Source: an uncultured Clostridia bacterium
GTDB taxonomy: Bacteria > Bacillota > Clostridia > TANB77 > CAG-508
Assembly (NCBI GenBank): GCA_934141605.1
Contig: CAKPCL010000001.1
Coordinates: 124,001-188,000 of the forward strand
Length of the DNA: 64,000 bases
Reading direction: 5' to 3'
Positions 33,368 to 43,900 of the stretch are shown here, piece after piece (within the stretch, counting starts at the first letter, position 1; the number at the start of each line of letters is the position of its first letter). The notes under the pieces are model-generated. The model was not told the origin of the DNA, did no database searches, and worked only from the letters and a program-made list of their open reading frames with translations. The position numbers and the translations under genes are program-made.

Positions 33368-35439
33368 TATTTACTTTTTTTAGTTTTCTTCTTTGTTGAC
33401 ACTTTTTTGGTTCTTTTTGTTGTTTCTTTTTTTACATTTTCAGTATCTTCTGGATTCCATTTTTCACCTAGCTTTGGTTTGTTCCAAGATATATAATCAC
33501 ATGACTGTGGATTATTTTCACAAATATAGTAATTTCTTCTTCTTTTTGTTTTTCTAACTTGTACTGTTGCTCCACATTTTGGACATGGAACATCAATTGT
33601 TTCTACTATTGATTTTACATTTCTGCACTCAGGAAATCCTGGGCATGCTAAGAATTTTCCATATCTGCCATATTTGTATACCATCATTCTTCCGCATTTT
33701 TCACATTTAACATCAGATACTTCATCTACTAATTCCACATGTTCTAATTCTTTTTCAACTTTTTCTAGTTCTTTTTCAAATGGACCATAGAATTCTCTAA
33801 TCATTTGCTTCCATGGTTCTTTCCCCTCTGCTATGTCGTCAAATTCATTTTCTATTTTTGCTGTGAATTCTACATTTATTATATCAGTGAAATTTTCTAT
33901 AAGTAACTTATTTACTATTTTTCCTAATTCTGTTGGTACTAGCTGTTTTTGTTCTTTTTCTATATATCTTCTTTCTAAAATAGTCGTAATTGTTGGTGAA
34001 TATGTACTTGGTCTTCCTATACCTTTTTCTTCTAAAGCTTTTACTAAGCTTGCTTCTGTGTATCTTGCTGGTGGTTCTGTAAAGCTTTGTTTTGGATCTA
34101 TTTTAAGTAGTTTTACTTCTTGTTTTTCTTCTAATTCTGGTAATATTCCGTCTTCTTTTTCTTCTTTCTCATCTGTTCCTTCTACATATAAAATCATAAA
34201 TCCTTTAAATTTTAAATTTTGTCCATTTGCTTTAAAGTCATATTCATTTGCTTTTATATTAACAGACATTGTGTCATAAACTGCTGGCTTCATTTGGCTT
34301 GACATGAACCTATTATAAATCAATTTGTATAATTTATATTGGTCTTTTGTTAAATCATCTTTTACATCATCTGGTTCTATGTCTGAATATGTTGGTCTTA
34401 TACCTTCATGCGCATCTTGTGCATCCTTACTTGTTTTGTAATATCTGTTTTCGTAATATTCTTCACCATATGTTGATACTATATGTGTTTTTGCTGCTGC
34501 TCTTGCTTCTTCTGATATTCTTGTTGAGTCTGTTCTCATGTAAGTTATTAGTCCTACTGTTCCTCTATCAGATATTTTTACACCTTCATATAGTGTTTGT
34601 GCAACTTGCATTGTTTTCTTTAATGTAAATCCTAGCTTTCTTGATGCTTCCTGTTGCATTGTACTTGTTGTAAATGGTGGTGCTGGATTTCTCTTTTTTT
34701 CACCTTTTTTTATTTCTGATACAATGTATTTTGCATTTTTTATATTTTTTAATATTTCATCAACTTGTTCTTTTGAGTTGATTTCCTGCTTTTTACCATT
34801 TTTTCCAAAGAATCTTGCTTCAAATTCTTTTTTAGATTTTTCATCTTTTAAATTTGCATATATATTCCAGTATTCTTGTGGTATAAAGTTTTCTATTTCA
34901 TTTTCTCTGTCAACTATTAATTTTACTGCAACTGATTGAACTCTTCCTGCTGATAGTCCTCTTTTTACTTTTTTCCATAGTAATGGACTTATTTTGTATC
35001 CTACTATTCTGTCTAACACTCTTCTTGCTTGTTGTGCATCAACAGTATTCATGTCTATTTCTCTTGGCTCTTTTATTGCTTTTTGTACTGCTGATTTTGT
35101 TATTTCATTAAAAGTTACTCTGGTTATTTTACTTTTATCTTGACCAAGTATTTTTGATAGGTGCCATGCTATTGCTTCACCCTCACGATCGGGGTCAGTT
35201 GCTAAATATACTTTTTTTGCTTTTTCACTATCAGCTTTTAAAGATTTTATTAAATCTCCTTTTCCTCTTATATTTATGTATTCAGGTTCAAAATCATGTT
35301 CAATATCTATACCTAATTTTGATTTTGGTAAATCTCTTATATGCCCCATTGAAGCAACAACTTTTGTGTTTCCACCTAAAAATTTTTTTATTGTATTTGC
35401 TTTTGCGGGTGATTCTACTATTATTAATTTATCTGCCAT
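33367..35439 (-). CDS. topA: DNA topoisomerase I
   Basis: 690 residues. TOPRIM domain with IVESPAKANTIKKFLGG and YLATDPDREGEAIAWHL, the active-site tyrosine in GLITYMRTDSTRISEEA, and ALEEKGIGRPSTYSPTI. The C-terminus has two zinc ribbons (CEKCGRMMVYKYGRYG... and CPKCGATVQVRKTKR...) and a very basic tail (TTKRTKKVSTKKKTKKSK). It relaxes negative supercoils. ATG follows AAGGAGG. Confidence 0.98.
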   Translation of the reverse strand: MADKLIIVESPAKANTIKKFLGGNTKVVASMGHIRDLPKSKLGIDIEHDFEPEYINIRGKGDLIKSLKADSEKAKKVYLATDPDREGEAIAWHLSKILGQDKSKITRVTFNEITKSAVQKAIKEPREIDMNTVDAQQARRVLDRIVGYKISPLLWKKVKRGLSAGRVQSVAVKLIVDRENEIENFIPQEYWNIYANLKDEKSKKEFEARFFGKNGKKQEINSKEQVDEILKNIKNAKYIVSEIKKGEKKRNPAPPFTTSTMQQEASRKLGFTLKKTMQVAQTLYEGVKISDRGTVGLITYMRTDSTRISEEARAAAKTHIVSTYGEEYYENRYYKTSKDAQDAHEGIRPTYSDIEPDDVKDDLTKDQYKLYKLIYNRFMSSQMKPAVYDTMSVNIKANEYDFKANGQNLKFKGFMILYVEGTDEKEEKEDGILPELEEKQEVKLLKIDPKQSFTEPPARYTEASLVKALEEKGIGRPSTYSPTITTILERRYIEKEQKQLVPTELGKIVNKLLIENFTDIINVEFTAKIENEFDDIAEGKEPWKQMIREFYGPFEKELEKVEKELEHVELVDEVSDVKCEKCGRMMVYKYGRYGKFLACPGFPECRNVKSIVETIDVPCPKCGATVQVRKTKRRRNYYICENNPQSCDYISWNKPKLGEKWNPEDTENVKKETTKRTKKVSTKKKTKKSK

Positions 35440-35526
35440 AAATCCTCCTTAGTTTTTATTCTATTCTTTTAGTATTCTAGACTACTTTTTTATATTTTGC
35501 AAGTTTTTTATATAAAAAACCAAATT

Positions 35527-35550
35527 AAAAAAGAGAATTTTATTCTCTTC
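35527..35550 (-). terminator. Terminator of the DUF6514-like gene
   Basis: AGAGAAT and ATTCTCT stem, followed on the minus strand by TTTTTT. Confidence 0.85.
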
Positions 35551-35553
35551 TCC

Positions 35554-35868
35554 TTAAAATTTCTTTCTTAACAAGTCTATTATGACTTCTTCAGAATTAA
35601 TAGGTGTTACTTGATATTCTTTAAAGATATTCAAAATTCTATTTTCCTCTAATTCGTCATTTGTTATATATTTTATATCTTTTGTTTCTATTTTTATATT
35701 ATCTGGTATGTATTCTGTTTTTACTATATGTATTCCATATTTTTCTTTGCCAGTATTAATATCATCTTCATTTATTTGTTTGTAATATTCTAATTTTATT
35801 GGATATTTTATTCCTGCTTCTTCAAGTTTTTCCTTTTCTATAAATATGCCTCCAAAAAATGTTTTCAA
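35554..35868 (-). CDS. DUF6514-like small protein, 104 aa
   Basis: A soluble 104-residue protein with the pattern EKYGIHIVKTEYIPDN, IKYITNDELEENRIL and a C-terminal VTPINSEEVIIDLL, resembling clostridial DUF6514 proteins of unknown function. Monocistronic, with start after AAGGGGG and its own terminator. Confidence 0.65.
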   Translation of the reverse strand: MKTFFGGIFIEKEKLEEAGIKYPIKLEYYKQINEDDINTGKEKYGIHIVKTEYIPDNIKIETKDIKYITNDELEENRILNIFKEYQVTPINSEEVIIDLLRKKF

Positions 35869-36035
35869 AAAAATCCCCCTTTTCTTTAGTTTTTGATTGG
35901 AATAAGTATTATATTACTACTAATTGCAATGGTTTGCAAGGATTTTTCATCGCAAGTTTTGACATAAAAATCTTTAATTTTCTTTTTTCTAGACATATTT
36001 TTTAAAATTCGACAATTATTTTTATTATTTTCTTG

Positions 36036-36701
36036 TTATTTCTTTTCTACAATCTCATTTTGATTTTTGTATATACTGTTTGATGGTATGACTTTTCTTA
36101 CAGATGATAGTGGATAAATGTTTGTATTTTTACCAATTACTGTTCCTGGATTTAGAACAGATCCGCACCCTACCTCTACTTCATCTCCAAGCATTGCTCC
36201 AAATTTTTTTAATCCTGTTTCTATTTTTTCTTTGTCATCTTTTACAACTACTAATTTTTTATCTGATTTTACATTTGATGTTATTGAGCCTGCTCCCATG
36301 TGTGCTTTATATCCTAATATAGAGTCTCCTACATAGTTGTAGTGTGGAACTTGTACTTTATTAAATAAGATTACATTTTTTAATTCTGTTGAATTTCCTA
36401 CAACTGCTCCTTCTCCTACTATTGCTTTTCCTCTTATAAATGCACAATGTCTTATTTCTGCATTTTTTCCTATTATTGCTGGGCCTTTTATGTATGCTGT
36501 TGGTGCTACTGTTGCAGATTTTGCTATCCAAACATCTTCTCCTACTTTGTTGTATTCTTCTGGGTTTAAAGTGTTTCCTAATTCTATTATGAAGTCTCCT
36601 ATTTTAGGTAATACTTCCCATGGGTATGTTGATCCTTCAAATATTTTTTCTGCTATTGTTTCTTTTAAATTATATAAATTTTCTATTTTGCATTTTTCCA
36701 T
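36036..36701 (-). CDS. Left-handed beta-helix hexapeptide-repeat protein (GlmU-like nucleotidyl/acyltransferase fold)
   Basis: 221 residues: an N-terminal helical segment with STYPWEVLPKIGDFI, then hexapeptide repeats such as VWIAKSATVAPTAYIKGPAI, RHCAFIRGKAIVGEGAVVGN, GYKAHMGAGSITSNVK and CGSVLNPGTVIGKNTNIYP. This matches stand-alone proteins annotated as UDP-N-acetylglucosamine pyrophosphorylase-related, which lack the pyrophosphorylase domain itself. It probably acts on a nucleotide sugar or acyl acceptor; substrate unknown. Confidence 0.82.
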   Translation of the reverse strand: MEKCKIENLYNLKETIAEKIFEGSTYPWEVLPKIGDFIIELGNTLNPEEYNKVGEDVWIAKSATVAPTAYIKGPAIIGKNAEIRHCAFIRGKAIVGEGAVVGNSTELKNVILFNKVQVPHYNYVGDSILGYKAHMGAGSITSNVKSDKKLVVVKDDKEKIETGLKKFGAMLGDEVEVGCGSVLNPGTVIGKNTNIYPLSSVRKVIPSNSIYKNQNEIVEKK

Positions 36702-36840
36702 TTTATTTTTTCCTTCCTAGTTATGATTTTTACTAATATAGTATACACTATTAATGAGAATATTACAAATTTTATTTCAAAATATTAATATATCAGCATT
36801 TCAAAAATATTTTACGGTTTTTACTGAACTGTAACAAAAT

Positions 36841-36869
36841 TTGATTTTTTATTTTTACTCTGTTATACT
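36841..36869 (+). promoter_or_regulatory. Promoter placing transcription start at the start codon
   Basis: TTGATT (36841-36846), 17-base spacer, TATACT (36864-36869). The ATG is at 36879, nine bases later, with no Shine-Dalgarno, so the mRNA would be nearly leaderless. Confidence 0.65.
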
Positions 36870-36878
36870 AATTACATT

Positions 36879-37811
36879 ATGGAAAATGAAGAAAGATATA
36901 AACATTTAAACAAATATTTAAAAGAAAAATTTGGAGAAAGAACTCTAAAAATTTGCATTGATGGTGGTTTTACCTGTCCTAATAGAGATGGAACATGTGG
37001 TTCTAGAGGTTGCATTTACTGCAGTGAAAAAGGGTCTGGTGAGCTTATTTCATCTGCTAATGGAAAAAATTCTATTGATAAAATTAAAAATCAAGTTATC
37101 AATTATTTTAATAGTTATAGAAGTGACCGTGCTAATAAATTTATAGCTTATTTTCAAAATTTTACTAATACATATGATTCTTTAGAAAATCTAAAGGCTA
37201 AGTATGATGCGGCTTTAATTGATAGTAGAATTGTTGGGTTAGAAGTTGCTACAAGGCCAGATTGTATAAATGAAGATGTTGTTAAATTATTGAAGTCATA
37301 TGCAGATAAGTATTATGTGTGTGTTGAGTTAGGTTTGCAAACTGCTAATGATAATACTGGTCGTATAATTAATCGCTGTTATTCTAGTTATCAATTTACT
37401 ACTGCTGTTAATCTGCTAAATGAAGCCGGTATTGATGTTGTGACACATATTATGGTTGGTCTTCCTGGTGAGGATTTTGATGATGTTAAGAATACTGTTG
37501 ATTTTATAAATGCTCATAATATTCAGGGGATTAAAATTCATTCTACTTATGTTGTTAAGAATACTGTTTTAGCTGATATGTATTTTAGTGGCGAGTATGT
37601 GCCTATTTCTCTGGAGTATTATTTAGATGCTCTTACATATATTGTAACTCATATTTCTCCTGAGGTTGTAATTCATAGGATTTCTGGTGATAGTCCAAAG
37701 GATTTGCTTGTTGCTCCTGAGTGGAATTTGCATAAAAAGTGGGTTTTAAATGGTTTTGATAAAATTTTGAGAGAACAAAATTTGTGGCAAGGGAAATATT
37801 ATAATCATTAA
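36879..37811 (+). CDS. Radical SAM protein, TIGR01212 (YhcC) family
   Basis: 310 residues. The cluster-binding segment FTCPNRDGTCGSRGCIYCSE has the family's spaced cysteines, followed by KFIAYFQNFTNTYD, VVGLEVATRPDCIN-like strand IVGLEVATRPDC, and VELGLQTAND. The chemistry of YhcC-type enzymes is not established here. It is monocistronic between divergent and convergent neighbours and appears leaderless. Confidence 0.93.
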   Translation: MENEERYKHLNKYLKEKFGERTLKICIDGGFTCPNRDGTCGSRGCIYCSEKGSGELISSANGKNSIDKIKNQVINYFNSYRSDRANKFIAYFQNFTNTYDSLENLKAKYDAALIDSRIVGLEVATRPDCINEDVVKLLKSYADKYYVCVELGLQTANDNTGRIINRCYSSYQFTTAVNLLNEAGIDVVTHIMVGLPGEDFDDVKNTVDFINAHNIQGIKIHSTYVVKNTVLADMYFSGEYVPISLEYYLDALTYIVTHISPEVVIHRISGDSPKDLLVAPEWNLHKKWVLNGFDKILREQNLWQGKYYNH

Positions 37812-37814
37812 TTT

Positions 37815-37854
37815 TTTTACAAGAATATCAATTAAAATTGGTATTCTTGTAAAA
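37815..37854. terminator. Bidirectional terminator between convergent genes
   Basis: TTTTACAAGAATA and TATTCTTGTAAAA form a perfect 13-base stem; T-runs on both strands. The yfcE stop codon lies in the loop. Confidence 0.92.
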
Positions 37855-38371
37855 CTTTTCCGTCTACTCTTTTCAGTATAATTTTATTTTCTTCTATTAT
37901 AATATAGCTATGTTCTGTATTACATTTAGGAAGTGATATTGAACCTGGATTTGCAAATATATATCCTTCTTTTTCTTGTATAAATCCTTGGTGTATATGT
38001 CCATATATCATTATATCAAAATCTTCATATGGTATATTTTCTATGTTGTATTTATGCCCATGTGTAAAATAAAAATTCTTTCCATTTATTTTCATTAATA
38101 TATGGTCTTCAAATTTAAATTCTGATATCATTTCATCTACTTCTGCGTCGCAATTGCCTTTAACTACTAACAATTTTTCTTTTAATGAATTTAAAATTTC
38201 TGCCACTTTCATTGGTTCATATTCTTGGCTTAATTCATTTCTTGGTCCGTGATAATATAAATCACCAAGTACTATTATTTTGTCTACTTTTTCTCTTTCT
38301 TCTATCTCTTTTATTTTTTTTGCATAATATCCTGAACCATGGATATCTGATATTACTAATGCTTTCATCAT
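37832..38371 (-). CDS. yfcE: YfcE-type metallophosphodiesterase
   Basis: 179 residues with the complete calcineurin-like metal set: VISDIHGSGYY, VLGDLYYHGPRN, VVKGNCDAEVD, FTHGHKY, and IYGHIHQGFI. Members hydrolyse phosphodiesters in vitro. ATG 38371 or the adjacent ATG 38368 follows AAAGGAA. Confidence 0.95.
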   Translation of the reverse strand: MMKALVISDIHGSGYYAKKIKEIEEREKVDKIIVLGDLYYHGPRNELSQEYEPMKVAEILNSLKEKLLVVKGNCDAEVDEMISEFKFEDHILMKINGKNFYFTHGHKYNIENIPYEDFDIMIYGHIHQGFIQEKEGYIFANPGSISLPKCNTEHSYIIIEENKIILKRVDGKVLQEYQF

Positions 38372-38460
38372 ATTTTTCCTTTCACTTTTATTTTAATTTA
38401 CTTTATTAAGTATATCATAATTCACGAAAATTTTAAATATATTTATTTGGGGTGTTTTAA

Positions 38461-39525
38461 TTGATAATAAAATCATTTAAAATAAACAAAAAAATATTAT
38501 TTTCTATAATTTCTGTTTTTATTATTATTGCACTAGTTTCAGGTTGCTTTTTAATGTCTAAATCAGTAGACACTAATTTACTAATTTTTTGGAACAAATT
38601 CTCTACTATTGATTTAAATGAAAACAAAGATTATATAAAGTGGGTTGATTTTAAAATAACATCTGATGTACTATCCAAAACAGCAAAATTAGATATAGAC
38701 TCCCACAACTCTGATTCAGAAATTAAGTATAATTGGATTGAGCTTTTAGCATATCTTGCATGTAAAAATGGTGGAAACTTTAAAAATTTTAGTCAAAATG
38801 ATTTAAATAAGTTGATAGAACAATTAAAAAGTGGCAAAACAATGACTGATATTACTAAAAATATCAAATATTATAATTACTACTATGAAGCTTATTCTGC
38901 TGTTTTGAGTGAATTTATTGGCAATTATTCAGTAAAAACTGAAGCAGAAGATGGCACAACTTATTTTGAAAACAAATATGGTATAAAAGCATTTTTACCT
39001 ATTGCTAAAAATTATGGTTTTAGTCATTATGATGATTTTGGTGCTTCAAGGTCATATGGATTTAAGCGTACTCATTTAGGAAATGATTTAATGGGTAGCA
39101 TTGGAACTCCTATTATTGCCGTTGAGTCTGGTACTGTTGAACATATTGGTTGGAATCAATATGGAGGTTGGCGTATTGGTATCAGAAGTTTTGATGGCAG
39201 AAGATATTATTATTATGCACATTTAAGGAAAAATCACCCTTATGTAGCAGGTCTTGCTGAAGGTTCAAAAGTTAATGCTGGTGATGTTATAGGTTACTTG
39301 GGAATGACGGGCTACAGTTTAAAAGAAAATGTTAATAATATTAATGTTCCTCATTTGCATTTTGGTATGCAACTTATTTTTGATGAATCACAAGTTGACG
39401 GAAATAATGAAATTTGGATTGATGTTTATAATATTATTGAATTCTTAAAGCAAAATCGCTCTACGGTTTTTATGAATAATCCTGATACAAAAGATTACGC
39501 AAGAAAATTGGATTCCGAAAAATAA
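38461..39525 (+). CDS. M23 peptidase-like lipoprotein or membrane protein
   Basis: 354 residues from a TTG start at 38461 (weak GGGGTG site). N-terminal signal with lipobox-like LVSGC near residue 28. The M23 domain is C-terminal (about 195-320): THLGNDLMGSIGTPIIAVESG, YYYYAHLRKNHPY, and VPHLHFGMQL, with the His/Asp/His zinc ligands present. A helical region precedes it. It probably cuts or binds peptidoglycan outside the cell. Confidence 0.88.
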   Translation: MIIKSFKINKKILFSIISVFIIIALVSGCFLMSKSVDTNLLIFWNKFSTIDLNENKDYIKWVDFKITSDVLSKTAKLDIDSHNSDSEIKYNWIELLAYLACKNGGNFKNFSQNDLNKLIEQLKSGKTMTDITKNIKYYNYYYEAYSAVLSEFIGNYSVKTEAEDGTTYFENKYGIKAFLPIAKNYGFSHYDDFGASRSYGFKRTHLGNDLMGSIGTPIIAVESGTVEHIGWNQYGGWRIGIRSFDGRRYYYYAHLRKNHPYVAGLAEGSKVNAGDVIGYLGMTGYSLKENVNNINVPHLHFGMQLIFDESQVDGNNEIWIDVYNIIEFLKQNRSTVFMNNPDTKDYARKLDSEK

Positions 39526-39531
39526 AAAATT

Positions 39532-39606
39532 GGGACGATACTTAATTAAAGGTCTGTCCCAATTGGACATTTTGTCCATCTGGGACGGTTCTGTTTTGAC
39601 ATGGAC
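39532..39606. repeat. Dispersed GGGACGGTTCT repeat, copy 3, forming the 3' end of htrA
   Basis: Contains GGGACGATAC, GGTCTGTCCC, ATTGGACATTTTGTCCAT and GGGACGGTTCT. The frame-corrected HtrA reading frame ends inside it, with the stop at 39546-39548. Confidence 0.8.
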
Positions 39607-40743
39607 ATTATTTTTTTCCGTAAAGTAACTTCTATTATTTTATTTACTTTTCCTCTAGAGATTTGCATTGAAACAACATCATTTGGTTTTTTACTATAAA
39701 TGTATTCTCTTAAGTCGTTCATAGTGTTTAATTCTTTTCCGTCTATTGAAGTGATTATATCTCCTACTTTTAATTCTGTTTTGTATGAAGGGCCATTTTT
39801 GACAATTTCAGCTACATATATTCCTTTATTAAAATTTATATTGTTGTCTAAATATGGTACAACTTCTTTATCATATGCGTATATTCCGATTGTTGCTTGT
39901 TCAAATGTATTGTTGTTTTTAAAGCTTTCAATAACTGGTTTAACTACATTTATTGGAATAGCAAATCCTATTCCTTCTGCTGAGGTTATTTTTACAGTAT
40001 TTATTCCGAATTACTTCTCCGTTTGGATAAATTAATGGTCCTCCACTATTTCCGGGATTTATTGTGGCATCTGTTTGTATTAAATCTGACATATATGATA
40101 TATTTTTTTCTTCTTCAAGTTTTATTGTTCTGTTTTTACTGCTTATAATTCCTGATGTTACTGTTCTTCTAAATTCAAATCCTATGGGGTTTCCTATTGC
40201 GTAAACTGTTTCTCCTATTTTTATTTCGTTTGAATTTCCGAGGCTTACATATTTTAAGTTTTTTGCGTCTATTTTTGTTATTGATAGGTCTAAATCTGAG
40301 TCACTCCAAACTACATTGCCTTCGTATTTTTTTCCGTCTTCTAGTGTTATATAACATGTGCTGGATTTGCTGCCTGTAACATGTTCATTGCTTAAAATGT
40401 ATCCATCTTCTGTTACTATTATTCCTGTTCCTAGTCCTAGTGAATATTCATCACTGCTGGAAAATATTGATGATCCATTGTTTTTTAATTTTGAAATTCC
40501 TACTATACTTTCCATTGTTTCTTCTAATGTGTCTGATACGGTTTTACTGTTTTCTATTGTTTTTTCCACAGTTTGTTCGTTTATTGTGGATATTGTTTTT
40601 TGTGTTTCGTAATTTGTGTCATCTATTTCTATGTTTTTGTATGTATAGTATAGATATATGCAAATTAGTGTTATTATGCTTAGTGTTATTATTGTTAATA
40701 GTATTTTTTTTGTTTTGCTTTTTCTTTTATATCTTTTTGGCAT
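39546..40743 (-). pseudogene. htrA: HtrA/DegP-type serine protease, frameshifted by one extra base
   Basis: An N-terminal membrane segment (about 13-29), then a trypsin-like domain with His in ILSNEHVTGSK, Asp in WSDSDLDLSITKID, and Ser in ATINPGNSGGPLIYPNG. Right after, the frame shifts. Removing one C on the coding strand (extra G at plus 40008) restores GEVIGINTVKITSAEGIGFA and a PDZ domain (KGIYVAEIVKNGPSY, VGDIITSIDGKELN), giving 398 residues. The last codons lie in a dispersed repeat. Either a recent lesion or a sequencing error. Confidence 0.9.
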
Positions 40744-40785
40744 TTCGTCCCTCCTGTTTCTATTATGTACTTTTTTTGATTTATT

Positions 40786-40820
40786 AAACCTGTTTTTGAT
40801 TATGTTAAAACAGGTTTTTT
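40786..40820 (+). terminator. Plus-strand terminator-like hairpin upstream of the NRPS promoter
   Basis: AAACCTGTTTT (40786-40796) and AAAACAGGTTT (40807-40817) form an 11-base stem followed by T. No plus-strand gene precedes it, so it may insulate the NRPS promoter from antisense reading across htrA, or end an unlisted short RNA. Confidence 0.65.
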
Positions 40821-40904
40821 CGTTCTATTTTTAGTGTTTTTGATTTTATTTTAGTGTTCTTTTTTGTCGAAAAAAAATTTATTTTAGATAAGTATGTCAA
40901 AAGC

Positions 40905-40933
40905 TTGCAAATTATATCTTTTAATAGTATAAT
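40905..40933 (+). promoter_or_regulatory. NRPS operon promoter
   Basis: TTGCAA (40905-40910), 17-base spacer, TATAAT (40928-40933); ATG at 40972 after AAGAGG. Confidence 0.75.
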
Positions 40934-40971
40934 TCAATTAATTTTAAATGTGTTTTAAAGAGGTAGTATAT

Positions 40972-43900
40972 ATGGAAAATAAAGAATTTTTTGAACTAAC
41001 AAATCCACAAAAATCAATCTGGTATACAGAACAATATTATAATGGCACAACAGTAAATAATATTTGTACTTCTGGTACTGTTTATGGAAAAATAAATGAA
41101 GATTTGTTAAAACAAGCTATTAAAAATGTTGTAAAACAAAATGATAGTTTTAGAATTCATGTTATTGTAGAAAATAATATTGCAAAACAATACATTTCAG
41201 ACTATAAAGATTTCAATATTGACATTGAATATATTAATGATGAAGCTGAAATTACAAAAATAGAAAAAGAAGAAGCTAAATATAAATTTGAGGTTATTGA
41301 TTCTGATTTATTCAAGTTTAAACTTGCAATTTCAGAAAATAACTTTGCTTGTATTATTTTAACAGTTAATCATTTAATAGCTGATTCTTGGGCTCTTGGC
41401 CTAGTAATTCAAGAAATTTTAAGAAATTATAATGCTCTTAAAAATAATGAGGTAGTAACTCAAGAAACTTTTTCTTATGTAGATTATATTAACTCTGAGA
41501 AGGAATATAAAGCTAGTAAAAAATTTGAAAATGATAAAGCTTACTGGAACGAAATTTTTGAGACAATTCCAGAACAAGCAACTATTCCAAGTTTAAATAA
41601 CAATTTAAAAAATTTATCTTATAATGCTAAAAGATTAAGTTTTGAAATTAATAAGGAACTTTTATCTAGAATTAATGTTTTTTGTAGAGAAAATAATATT
41701 TCTGTATTTAACTTTTTTATGGCTATTTTCTCAGTTTATATTGGTAGAGTTTCTAATATAGATGATTTTGTAATTGGTACTCCTATTTTAAATAGGTCTA
41801 ATTTTAAAGAAAAGCATACTACTGGTATGTTTGTTAATACTGTTCCTGTTAGGGTAAGTAACTTAAATGATGGTACTTTTAAAAATTTAGCTAGTAATTT
41901 TGCTACTAAAATGATGGGGATTTTGAGACATCAAAAATATTCTTATAATTCAGTTTTGGAAGATTTGAGGGCTAAAAATGAAAATGTTCCAAATTTGTAT
42001 AATATAATTATTTCTTACCAAGTTACTAAGGCTTTTGATGAGAAATTTGGTAATTATAAGACTAATTGGATTTTTAATAATTATTGTGCTAATGATTTTA
42101 ATATTCATATTTATGATATTAATGATACTGGTGATTTGTTTGTTAATTATGATTATTTGATTGATAAGTATTCTGATGAAGATGTTAGGGATATTCATAA
42201 TCGTATTATTCATATGATTAATCAGGTTTTGGATAATAATGATATTGGTTCTTGCGATATTGAGATTGTTACTCCTGATGAGAAAGATAAAATTTTAAAT
42301 GTGTTTAATAATACAAAGGTTGATTATCCTAAGGATAAGACTATTGTTGATTTGTTTGAGGAGCAAGTTGAGAGGACTCCTGATAATGTTGCTGTGGTTT
42401 TTGAAGATAAGCAGTTGACTTATAGAGAATTAAATGAGAAGGCAAATAGATTGGCTAGGCTTTTAGTTTCAAAAGAGATTAAAGCAAATAATTTTTGTGC
42501 AATTATTTTAAATCGTTCTTTTGATATGATTGTTAGTATTTTAGCGGTTTTAAAATCAGGTGCAGCTTATATTCCGATAGATCCAAACTATCCAAAAGAT
42601 AGAATCGAATATATTTTAAAAGATAGTAATGTAAAAATAGTTTTGACAGAAAATGAACACATCTCTTCTTTATCTTCTTTTAATTTAAATACAATAAACA
42701 TCAATGATATAGACAACTTATCACTTGACAATAAAAATTTAAATATTAAACAGAATTCAGAGGATTTAAGTTATATTATTTACACTTCAGGCTCTACTGG
42801 AAAGCCAAAAGGCGTTATGCTAAAAAAAGGTTCTTTAATGAATTTAGCAAACTATTGTAATAATTATGTAGAATATTTAAAAAACAATTTATATAAAACT
42901 ATTGTATCAGTTACAACCGTAAGTTTTGATATATTTATCTTTGAAACACTTATATCTCTTCAAAGAGGATTAAAATTAGTTATTGCAAATGAAAATGCAC
43001 AAACTAATCCTATATTATTAAATAAAATAATCGAAAAAGAAAATGTAGAAATAATGCAAACCACACCTTCTAGAATCAAATTACTAATCAATGATTATGA
43101 ACATATTCCTTGTTTAAAAAATATTAAATATTTAACTTTAGCAGGTGAACAACTTCCACTATCATTGGTTAATGGTATGAAATTAATATCAAATGATATT
43201 ATAATATATAACGGATATGGTCCAAGTGAAACAACTGTATTTTCAACTTTAACAGACATAACTAATTATTCTCAAATAACTATTGGTAAGCCTTTAGACA
43301 ATACCCAAATTTATATATTAGATAATAATAAAAAATTATGCCCTATTGGTATAGCTGGAGAATTATATATTGCAGGAGATGGAGTAGGTAAAGGATATAT
43401 AAATAATTCATCATTAACAGAAAAAAGTTTTATTAAAAATATCTTTAATAATAATTCCATTATGTATAAAACTGGGGATATTGGTTTTTATCGTTCTGAT
43501 GGTGAAATAGTATGTTTAGGTCGTTCTGATTCTCAAGTAAAAATTAGAGGATTAAGAATTGAATTGTCTGAAATAGAACAACAATTACTTAAAGTTTCAA
43601 ACATTTGCAATTGTTGTGTTGTAAAGAAAACATCTAAAAATAGAGATTTTCTATGTGCATATTATACTAAAGAAGGGCCTGTTGATGAAAAAAATTTGCG
43701 TATTGCTTTAAAACAAAAATTACCACAATATATGATACCTCAATACTTTGTTGAATTAAAGCAATTGCCATATACACCTAATGGAAAAATTGATAAAAAA
43801 TCATTGCCTGAGCCAAAAATAAAGAACACTAATTCAAATGTATTTTATAGAAATGAAACTGATATTTGTCTTGCAAATATTTTAAGTTCTCTTTTAGGAA

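Noticed and set aside
41950..42213. Minus-strand Ile/Asn-rich 87-aa frame inside the NRPS
   Set aside because: Antisense of a repetitive AAT/GAT-rich coding stretch, without ribosome binding site.
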